Below, one piece after another: positions 54,801-64,000 of a stretch of 64,000 nt of DNA. The translations under genes were made by a program, and so were the position numbers. The stretch is taken from contig NC_061065.1 in NCBI RefSeq assembly GCF_021917145.1, positions 3,849,168 to 3,913,167 on the forward strand, in the 5' to 3' direction. Each line of letters begins with the position of its first letter. The first letter of the stretch is position 1. The notes beneath the pieces are model-generated. The model was given only the letters and a program-made list of their open reading frames with translations, did no database searches and had not been told where the DNA came from. Source of the DNA: Hypomesus transpacificus. Lineage: Eukaryota; Chordata; Actinopteri; Osmeriformes; Osmeridae.

Positions 54801-55664
54801 AGGCAGCTAGGTCCTGGTCTGTGGCATGGTTAGCGTAGCATAGCATTAGCTTTCTCCTCTGGCCCTAATCCCTCTTCTCGTGAGTGTGTGTGTGTGTGTG
54901 TGTCTTATTCACGGGAATCTGGGAGATTTGGAGGCTGCATTAGGTGCTGACTGAAGCAATAGTGGTGAGTGTGTGAGGATTTAGCCTGTTGATCTGCTGC
55001 TCTGTTGATCTAGCGCCACTGTAGTGGTTATGTTAGGTGTGATATCACTCTCATCAATGTTTCATAGACTTCCAGATTGGATTTGTCACCTCTCCAGGCT
55101 GTTCTCACCAGCCTCAGGGTCAAATAGGGATTCCTGGAAAACCAGAGTGTAGGGGCCCGGTAGTGGTTTCCAACAGAGGCTGATTCAGGGGTTACTTATC
55201 TGCCTGTAGGACTTCATGCTGGTTTACTGTGAAAGGAAATAACATTTTTAAGGCAGTTGGGGGTTTATTGCTTTTTTGTTTAATACCCCATTGATCTTCC
55301 AAGTTCCTGGCCTCCCCTGTATCAGTTGATGGCTTTACTGTATGGAAAGCGTGCTGTGTGACAACTGCAACTAAATATGATGATAATGAGCTGGAGATTG
55401 ACCGTTTTGTGAAACAGATTAATGCCATGTTCTAATGTATTCATCCCTAATGAGTGTCATACTCATTCAGCATGACCGTGTCTCTTCATTTCTGAAGCAG
55501 AACAATAATGTTCATTATGAGCAAGAAAACTGTCCATTGCAGTATTATTATTATTTGTTCATCTTTAATTAGGTACCATGAACTAAACTGGCATTCTCAT
55601 TGATTTAATATTGTATCAATTAATATGAATACACCCAAAATTCTCACCACAATGTTGAATTGAT

Positions 55665-55788
55665 TGTAACCTTACCACAGTGGTCTGGGTTTGAATCTGG
55701 CCCAGGCTCTTTGCTGGATGTCTTCCCCTCTCTCTCACCCCTGCCTTTCCAGTCAAATTTAACTGTCATTGTCCAATAAAGAAGGATA
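55665..55788 (+). mobile_element. possible tRNA-derived SINE remnant
   Basis: A B-box-like GGTTTGAATC is followed by TGGCCCAGGCTCTTTGCTGG, a pyrimidine-rich stretch (TCTTCCCCTCTCTCTCACCC), and an AATAAA end. I recall this order from a common fish SINE whose body follows a tRNA promoter. The A box is not clear, so the 5' part is missing or decayed. Confidence 0.4.
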
Positions 55789-58126
55789 GTGGCGAAAATA
55801 TATCTTATTATAAAAAGGTTATTGTTTCTGTGTGATCCAAATGTCTTGCATTATGCCCAAATATTATTCGGAATGGATTTTTTAATCATTTACTACTGTA
55901 CATGGAGGCTGATTATGCAGCAGAATAACTGCAATGAGAGTGGAGGCAATCAAGACCCTGGGGTGAAAATCCACTAACAATGCTTACTAACAATATAATT
56001 TATGTTTACGGCGACTGATCGAGTGAACAGATGTCATGAAATCAAAGCATTGGTTAGACAATGGAGTATTGGGGCAATAAAGGACTCCCAGAGGTTAGTT
56101 TTAGGACTACAGCTTTGAAAGTGCAGTGGGGAATTGACTTGTAGAAGTGTCACTTTGTAAAGCTGTTTTGCTCTTTAGCATGTTATCTAACATAACTCAA
56201 AGACCACTTCCGCACTGGATTACAAATACAGCACCTATGTTCTTATCAAGTTACCTGCACAAATGTAGAAGTCACTGTTGAATGGTTGTGGGGTGGACCT
56301 ATACCTTTAAAGGATGTCAATGGTTTATCTTCGTCTGATGTGCCGGGTGATATCAGGTGACCAAGGAGAAGCAGGTCCTTATGTCTGCTCGACTATCTTG
56401 AGCTTTAATGTTCAATTCTTGTAATTACATAGTGCACTGGGTTGAAGGGAACCACTAATGGTATGACAGTAATGGTAGACTGAGTGGTTCAGTTTGACCA
56501 AGGCCATCTTCTGTAGGATTGATGAATCCCCCCCACCGCACACACACACACACCTTTCACCTTACAATCTATCCATCCTACCAGCCCCCCTTTTCAATTG
56601 GAGATGCAAAATCTAAGTTCTCATTTAACACATGGCCATACAGTGTACTCACTTGTTCCTATGGTGATACACTTTTTATGAAGTCTGAATCTGATCGGGG
56701 TCTAAACTACAGTAGATTAAACGAAAGTTTTGCGAGGGAACAGAATGACTCCCATCTTGTTTTGATAAGAAATGATTTGGGAGAACTGTCCCTATAGAGC
56801 CATCAGTGCTCCTCACTGTGATGGAGGCCTGTAGTCAAACTAGAGAGTGCGTACTCTGTTGTACGACAGTACGTGCTGAATGGGTAACCATCCAGCCTTT
56901 CTCTCCCACTCCAATTTATTGGAATAACATGAGGCTGAGATCTCTTGACGGAGGGAAGGAGTGCTGTGGGTATTCTGCAGGGAGAGACATGCAGGCAGAG
57001 TCCTAGCTTGGCTGTGTGGGTTTACTGTATCTGGCTCCAACCTGCTGGAAAGAGATGGCCCTCCGGTCGCACCACTCAATAACCCCTTCAAGTCTCAGCT
57101 CATGTAGGAGCAAAGTAGGCAAAAGCACCCAGTATAATTTCATCTGGAACGCTTGAATCATGTCAGTAATACTTCAGCTCCAGTTGTATTCTTGTGTATG
57201 CTCAAGAGTGTGTAACTTCTTAGGTATTCCAGAGTTCTACCTTGTGTAATATGTGTGCTGTGCGTGTGGACTTCCAGTACATTGTGCTATTTACATGGGC
57301 TATGTAGGTAGCCCTCTATATGTACATGTCTGCTGCTGGCCTAATTTTCGCACATTTAGTTGCCTTGGCAACTACCTAGTCCTTGTCATCTGCTTTTCTG
57401 TGCTGCATTGTAGAGAGACAGAGAGAAAGAAGAGGGAGAGGGGGAGAGAGGGAGAAAGAAACAGAGAAAGAGAAATGATAAAAGAGGGGACAAGGATAAA
57501 GAGAGAAAGGGAGAGAGAGAGATTGTTATAGTGCAGGTGCAGGTTGCACTGTTTAGGTTGGCAAGCCACTTATCCAGCCTCGCCCTCCATCCTCTCAATG
57601 ATCCCTTGATGTGTGTGTAATAGAGTCATGGATCTGGCCTGTCACTGGACCGGTGGGTGTGTGGGCTTAGCAGGGTTGTGACTTTGACCATCTGGACGGC
57701 ATAAGATTATGCTCCCATGGCCCCGTACATTACGTGTACAATATATTTCAATGGGCTGATCACAAACATTTCCTTATATATACTAACATATAAGGGTACT
57801 CATATTTCCTGAGATTTTGGTCAGAAATCGAGGCAAAATGTATGAGAGTGTGGAGAGAACCTTCGGTTTTGGATTCTCCAGTATGATTTATCATACTGCC
57901 AAACCTGTCTGTGTTGGGTCTATATCCTGTCTCTACTAAGGGATTCTCTCTCATTCACTCTGGCTTGAAGGATATGACAGGGACCAGACTTAAGTCAGCC
58001 TTATAAAGGATTGTGTGGATGGGAGCTACCTTATGTTATGAGTTGGGATGGAACATTGAATATTGAACAACACAGCTTGATGATTCAAGATTCAAGATTC
58101 AACAATTTCAGTGGTCATCTCGGTGT

Positions 58127-58129
58127 GTT

Positions 58130-58162
<33 letters not shown>

Positions 58163-58163
58163 G
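58127..58163. repeat. (GT)n microsatellite
   Basis: GT runs interrupted once by TTTG. An ATTCAAG triplet repeat lies just upstream (about 58080-58101). Confidence 0.85.
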
Positions 58164-59304
58164 TACATATCTTTTAAGACAGAGCCCTCACATACAACCC
58201 TTAAAAATCCCATTATACTTTTCAGTTTTTGACTGTGGTTGCCATGACAACTGTGCATTTTATTTCAGTCTCTTTTGATACAGTGCGAGGGATCTGAGTC
58301 CCTAAACATTATGTAAGACAAGATTTATTCATGGCAGTAGGAGGAGCTGAGTTTTATCTCATTAATTACAGGGAGAGATACAGATCCAAGTTACCCAAGT
58401 TAGTATTTCCTGACTTAACTTCCTGTCTGACATGCCACGGTCTGACTGGTAATTGTTGGCATTTCTCTTGCAATACCACTCATCTACAAATATCCCTTTC
58501 AAAATATTGAACCTGGTCTTACCTGTGTGGGAACATGCTGCAGTTAGAGGGGTGGAGTGGAGAGGGAAGGGGAGGGTAAAACAAGGAAAGGACAGAAGGA
58601 TCCTCCACTCTCTAAATATTGTTAAAGCCTGATAATGATTATGGTGAACCATTCTGCATGGCTCACACTTTACCACCTTACAAAATACATATGACAGACG
58701 AACGTCTGGGACAAATACTGCGGTTACAGAAAGGGGACAATCTCATAGTTTGTCATGCCTCAGGATTATATAGTGCATCAATTAGTGCTTATACAGTGTA
58801 CAGCCTAATATACCTCAATACCCAAATACCTTACATTTAACATGCCCTCCTCACTAAAATGTTCACACATTTCTTCACGAAAAACGAAATGTACTATTTA
58901 AGAGTGTTGAATCGCTGCTTTCGGATATAAAATACAAACACACGCAGAAAGGGATTTTCCCAGGGATACCCATAGGTGTCCTTGGGACAAAGGATTCTTC
59001 CAACATCTTGTGCCTTCGGCGCACACACACACACATGCATGTCTTAGACTAGCTTGACATCATAGTCATAATTCTTGTTTCCATCAATGAATTAATTAAC
59101 CTTTGCCCTATATTAGTGTTCAGTGAAAGTCATATAATGGAAATGTAAGCATTCTATCACCATACTGCTGTTTTCGCTGGTAACTGCAGGTATTGATGTA
59201 ATGGAGAGCTTGGAACTGAGTGGCGCTTTCCTAAGGTCACTGAATGCATTCGAATTAGTGTGGGCATTAATCTTTATTCCCTCTCCCTCTCTCTTCCCTG
59301 ACAG

Positions 59305-60452
59305 ACCCGCAGTATTCCCCTTGGTCCCCGTCTCAACACTTCGATGAAGACAGACGCCTCCCTCCACCCAGGAACATGAAGGGCTTATCGGGCAGCCGCT
59401 CCCAGCAGCACCAGATCCCTTCTCCCCATGGCCTGGACTACGACCACCCCCACGAGCTCCATGGGCACCATGGCTCTGAGTCCCGCCACCCATCTTACCT
59501 GCTCAGCCCCACTGAGAGCTGCCCCATGGACTACCTCCGCTACTCCCCCCGCAGCTCCATCCACTCCGACTGCATGGTGATGTCCCCTGTCCTGATGGCT
59601 CCACCCGCCCCCGTAGACTACGTATCCAGCAGCACCTTCCCCAGAATGCATTACAGCTCCCCATACTACGACTCGGCAACGCGGGATGACTGCGCTGCCA
59701 TCGCTGCCTCCGCCACCTCCTCCGCCGCAGTCGCCGCCGCCACCGCTTCCTCCTCCGCCTCCTCGCACCACGCCGGGGCCAAGAGCAACCGCATCCCCGC
59801 CAACCTGCTGGACCAGTTTGAGAAGCAGCTGCCGCTGCAGCGAGACGGCTTTCATACGCTGCAGTACCAGCGCACCGCCACCACCACCACCACAGAGCAG
59901 CGAGCAGAGAGCCCTGGACGGATCCGCCACCTGGTCCACTCTGTCCAGAAGCTCTTCACCAAGTCCCACTCCCTGGAGGGCTCTTCCAAGATGAACGGCA
60001 CCAAGGGGGAGGGTGGCGGGGGTGGGAGTCACCACGGCCACCATTCTTCCAAGCACGGAAGCAAGCGCAGCAAGAGCAAAGAGCGCAAGCAGCGCTCAGG
60101 CGGCTGGTGGAGCTCCGACGACAACCTGGACAGCGACAGCACCTACCGCACACCCAGTGTCATGAGCCGCCATCACCATGGCGAGCACGCCTCCCACTGC
60201 TACCCGGACTCCATGCACAGTCACTTTGGGGACCTGTCACTCAAAACTTCCAAGAGCAACAACGACGTCAAGTGCTCGGCGTGCGAGAGCATTGCCATGG
60301 CGCCCGAGGGGAAGTTCATGAAGAGGAGTTCGTGGTCCACATTGACGGTGAGCCAGGCCAAGGAAGCGTACAGAAAGTCCTCACTCAACCTAGAAAAACC
60401 CATGATACACACAGACCTGAAGCCTTCGCTGCGGGCCTGTCACTACCTGCAG
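59305..60452 (+). CDS. dlgap2: Disks large-associated protein 2 (SAPAP2/GKAP family), first large coding exon; gene continues beyond the window
   Basis: The exon runs from TTCCCTGACAG|AC to CTACCTGCAG|GTGAGT and is open throughout. From the internal Met at 59376 (MKGLSGSRS, the usual SAPAP start) it encodes 359 aa. The open frame also extends upstream to the acceptor as DPQYSPWSPSQHFDEDRR, matching the longer DLGAP2 N-terminus as I recall it, so an upstream coding exon is possible. SAPAPs are postsynaptic scaffolds that link PSD-95 guanylate-kinase domains to Shank. DLGAP2-specific blocks are SSTFPRMHYSS, LLDQFEKQLPLQRDGFHTLQ, RIRHLVHSVQKLFTKSHSLE, WWSSDDNLDSDSTYRTPSV, and KTSKSNNDVKCSACES. 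An Ala/Ser tract (residues ~107-132), His/Gly runs, and a Lys/Ser/Arg patch are visible. The GK-binding repeats and C-terminal domain should lie in later exons outside the window. Confidence 0.95.
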
Positions 60453-63400
60453 GTGAGTGCCCTGTTTCAGGGGCTAGGTGTGTGTGTATTATCTCGTGGC
60501 CTTTTCCTGGACTTCACACAAAAGCTTACGGCAGATTTGTTTTCGAATGCATTGCAAGGCTCCCCTCTGCTGACATGTTTTGGTACGAAGTTACTGGAAC
60601 GCTTGAGTCTTATTCCTTTAAAGATGTAACATCATGACGACCATTGATGGTATTGATCGATCGAGTGCCCCTCACCCCTTAAGTGCAAACTCCTGATTGA
60701 TGAATTAATGGGGAGTGGGTCTGTAAAACCCCCTCTGTGATTGAACATTTCCTTTTGTTGTTCTCCGGGGAACAATCTCCTGTCTCTCTGTGTGGGAGCC
60801 CAATCTCCCCAATCTAGGTATCCCATTGTGGTCTACCTCAAGGAACTAATGTCTATTAGGATGGTGGGATCAATTGAAGGAATCAATCTCATGGTGGAGG
60901 ACACTGTACGTAATAAGGAGGAGGGTTGCCTGTGACAGCACAATTGTCATTGTGTTTTGGACAAACACCATGCTCCTTGCACCTGTGTTTTGTAAAGAGG
61001 TAGCAGGTGTTTTTTTCTTATTGTGCTGTACTAACTACTGTAAAGGTGTGCTAGCCAGATGTATAGGTATCTGGCTGTGTTAGCCTACTGACACATTAAG
61101 AGGCTGCAGCAATTGAGACTAAGTAGCGTTGGTAGATAACTGTAGCACCTCGACAGGCTACACAGACAGTGACCTAAATAGACTAAGCTGAGTTGCAAGT
61201 TTAGAGCTGCCTTGATGTAGTAGTCCCAAACAGCTGTGGACACTAAACTTGAATGAAGCTTAGATACATGTTTATTCACAGTTTCGTTCTCTTTGATGAA
61301 AACAACTCTCACCTCGGAGGAATCACTTCATAGTCAGAACGTAACATTACTATAGACACTTTTTCACGTAAGAATAAAATAAAATCCTCAAAAGCCAATG
61401 AACAGTCACTGTGAACAGGTTCATTCATTTGTCCGTAGAATACTATTTGATAACCTAAACCTTGTCGCAAGGCGACTAGGATGACAGTGATTGAAAGACG
61501 CATTGTGCTTTAAATCAAATTAACATCTTGTCTGTCAGCTACAGTCACAAGTGTCTTCCATGGGAAGCTAATTATGCTAACGAGATCCAATTAGCTCACA
61601 AGGCATGGTGTCGAAACACAGGACGCTGGCTGAAATTGCCATCAGTAGAGTAATAAAACACTATGCATAGGTTAGCTCTGTTGCTATAGGATCCCTCCAG
61701 TCACCTGTTTACCTCCAAGAGGCCTACGTGGTCATATTTACATGTATTGAGTCTAAAAAGTATTTGGATTATACTTGCTTCATACCCCCTAGTTACTCAT
61801 GGTTTCTTTCGGACATATTGTATCATCAATCTTTTGGACACCACTTTGTTGTTGACATTGAAGTAGGATGATCAGTAACAGATTTTTCAAAGCAATGCAA
61901 CAAATAAGATTCAAAACATTTGCACTCTAATGGTTTGACTATCATAAGTGTCTTCCAGCTCCCAAAAGCAGGCTAGGTTTCAGACAAGGAGCTCTGGATT
62001 GTCTTGAAGTCTACCTTCCCAACCTGACGCTCTTACTGCTGACCTTTGACATTTGAAGTTTAGATTCAGATGTTTCCACAGCAACCCATCTGAAGGTCAA
62101 GCTGAACAGCAGTCATGGTAACAAATGATGTCCCCAAAAACCCTTGGCCCCTTTGTGCTTAGAGAGCATAGTGCAGCCGTCCCTGTGTGTATTACAGAGA
62201 TGGATTAGGGTAATAGCCTGAATCCCTGTCCTGGGGGCGGACTTGAACATCTGTCTGACTCTCTTTCACCTAGTAATTGTAATGAATAATCTGTCAGGAT
62301 TGAGGATGATTGCCTTCCGTATATATTGTTCCCACAGCACTCCCAAACCTGGCCATCTACAAGCCACACTCAATAAAGTTTGATGAAATGGGTTCTTCTG
62401 TTCAGGGGTCATCTCATATCTCCAGAGGGGTGCATGTGACAGGACTTTGATGCTCATTTGTTATAGTCCTGGGGTGCCTGCAGCCCTGGCTGGAGTCATT
62501 TACCTGCTTGATGTACAGTTATGGTCTGAGTTTGACCCTCAGGAAATGACTAGCACACGATAATGACATCACTCTCTGTTAAGGAACCTAGTCAATGTAT
62601 TGAGTGCGTGAAATGGACAAGCCTACAGTATGAACCAATAGGTTATTACATCTAGCAGAGGTAACTGTTGTGTTTTCTGACAAGTGTTTATAAAAGGCAG
62701 CCCAAAAATATGTTGGCTATTTATATTTGTTGAGTTCTGTCTCCTATCACTCATCATGATTAAACACAGGAGACCGTTGCTGGTATGTCAAGGTTACAAT
62801 GACATTAAATGATTTTCAGGATGTATCAAAAACTGATGATGCTTAACATTTCCCTGGTCTTTCAGGTGTAACATCAACTGAGAGAGGAGGTGAGGGGCGG
62901 GTAATTAACTAGTGCTGAGCTTCCTTGAGCGATGCCTGCCTCGTTAACAAGTGCCCCAGCTGATCAAAGACGAGGCATCAGGAGGAAAATAATTCATTTT
63001 ATTTATTGCGGTCTTTAAACTTGACTAATTTTGTTTCCACACAATTGCTGCATTTTATTCTCACTGTCTTGTGGGAAAGACGAAACACGCAAACACCAGA
63101 TTAGTGTACGTGATCGTTTTGCTGATAACGCTTTGAAACTAGACATACGCACGCCAACTAATTATTATGTTGACTTGCCAAGTCGGGCATTGATAGGGAG
63201 AATTAAGGATTTTTTGGAGCTTACCCTCTTTTCACCGTTGTTAAGCAGTTTGGCACACAAACATGACCTCTTTGGGCTCAATAACAGACCAGCACACCAT
63301 AGTTTAACCCAGCATGTTTTTTTTTTTGTACAGCAAGTGTTCTTTGTGTTCAGCTTCAAGCTTATTAATGACAGTGAAGTTAATGTCATACACTTTCTGT

Positions 63401-64000
63401 CGATTCAGCATCACTGCTTATTCTCCCACAGAACCTCTGAAAAGGATGGCAGTGTCAGAATAGGCTGGTCTTGGGGCTACAGAAGCAGTAATATTATAAT
63501 AACAGTCTAGCCAACCAACAACAATAGGACCTTTTCAGAAGTAGTAGTGGTCTTAAAAGTTTGCCAACATCTGAGTTTGAACATTTGGTGGAATCTTTTT
63601 TGCACAAAATTGGTTTTAGTCCACTGTTGGTGGGTGGGGAGGACAGGCTGCTAGTGAAAGCAGGCTCCATCTCCACCCCCCCCCCCCTTCCCCCACACCC
63701 ATCTCCTAGACAAACGCTCATCAATTTGAACAAAGTGCATTATCCTGTTGAGTCAATGTCCTCCACCTCTCTGTCCTCCCTCCCAAGGCAAAGAGGTGAA
63801 ACGGAGAGGAAGAGAAGGGTGTGGGGGGAGCAAATGGAGAAGGGGAGTAACGAAAAGGGGGAGATGGCACTAGAAGACAATCAGACTCTCTGCTCAGTGT
63901 GATAGCAGCCTAGGGAGTGTTCAGGGGAAGCAGACAGGTCCTAGTCGGTGGGTGTGTGACACTGGGGGTGGGGGGTGGGGGCGAGGGGGAGAGAGAGGTA
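60453..64000 (+). other. dlgap2: start of the following dlgap2 intron
   Basis: No further exon with SAPAP similarity appears before the window ends. The open frame at 63031-63510 has no recognisable motif. A C-run (about 63678-63687) and G-rich tracts (about 63960-63990) are the only low-complexity features. Confidence 0.5.

Noticed and set aside
59385-60056. Long open frame (223 codons) antisense to the dlgap2 exon
   Set aside because: It is a by-product of GC-rich biased codons in the real exon; its product is Gly/Val low complexity with no known domain and no splice context.
63031-63510. 159-codon open frame near the window end
   Set aside because: AT-rich, no motif, no splice sites; length is within chance for intron sequence.

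Overview
The window is nuclear DNA from a vertebrate, almost certainly a ray-finned (teleost) fish. Genes are split by GT-AG introns, the proteins are clear vertebrate orthologues with fish-like divergence, introns are short in the left half, and the repeats (an L2-type LINE 3' end with the tail motif GGATAAAAGCGTCTGCTAAATG, a tRNA-Cys-derived SINE with a related tail, a hAT element, long CA/GA microsatellites) are typical of fish. I cannot name the species. There is no bacterial, phage or CRISPR material.

Left half (1-29,000) is gene-dense, with seven genes whose coding exons I could chain in frame from start to stop. In order: an amisyn-like gene (stxbp6l, minus), ddhd1 (phospholipase A1, minus), cgrrf1 (RING E3 ligase, plus), psmc6 (26S proteasome ATPase Rpt4, minus), saysd1 (ER membrane ribosome-quality-control protein, minus), the c12orf57/GRCC10 'protein C10' gene (plus) and a short cytospin/SPECC1-family gene with a C-terminal calponin-homology domain (minus). 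ddhd1/cgrrf1 and saysd1/c12orf57 are head-to-head pairs; cgrrf1/psmc6 and c12orf57/cytospin are tail-to-tail pairs. In human, STXBP6, PSMC6, DDHD1 and CGRRF1 all lie on 14q, whereas SAYSD1, C12orf57 and DLGAP2 lie on other chromosomes, so the block mixes a conserved 14q-like segment with rearranged neighbours.

Middle (29,000-36,400) is repeat-rich and has no gene I can support. It holds a CT array, a 5'-truncated L2-like LINE with a 13-bp target-site duplication, a roughly 110-bp direct repeat flanking that LINE, and a 702-bp non-autonomous hAT transposon with a perfect 8-bp target-site duplication.

Right part (36,400-64,000) appears to be the 5' portion of one large neuronal gene, dlgap2 (SAPAP2), on the plus strand. 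It comprises a candidate GA-rich non-coding first exon ending at 37,056, an intron of about 22 kb full of long microsatellites, the first large coding exon (59,305-60,452), and the start of the next intron running off the window.

The genes are not one pathway; they are ordinary unrelated neighbours. I found no convincing new biological system. The observations most worth following are a 16-unit UG repeat immediately upstream of a frame-shifting exon in the cytospin gene, that gene's unusual short myristoylation-type start, lineage-specific insertions in the amisyn-like and Dlgap2 proteins, and CTCF-consensus sites between genes.
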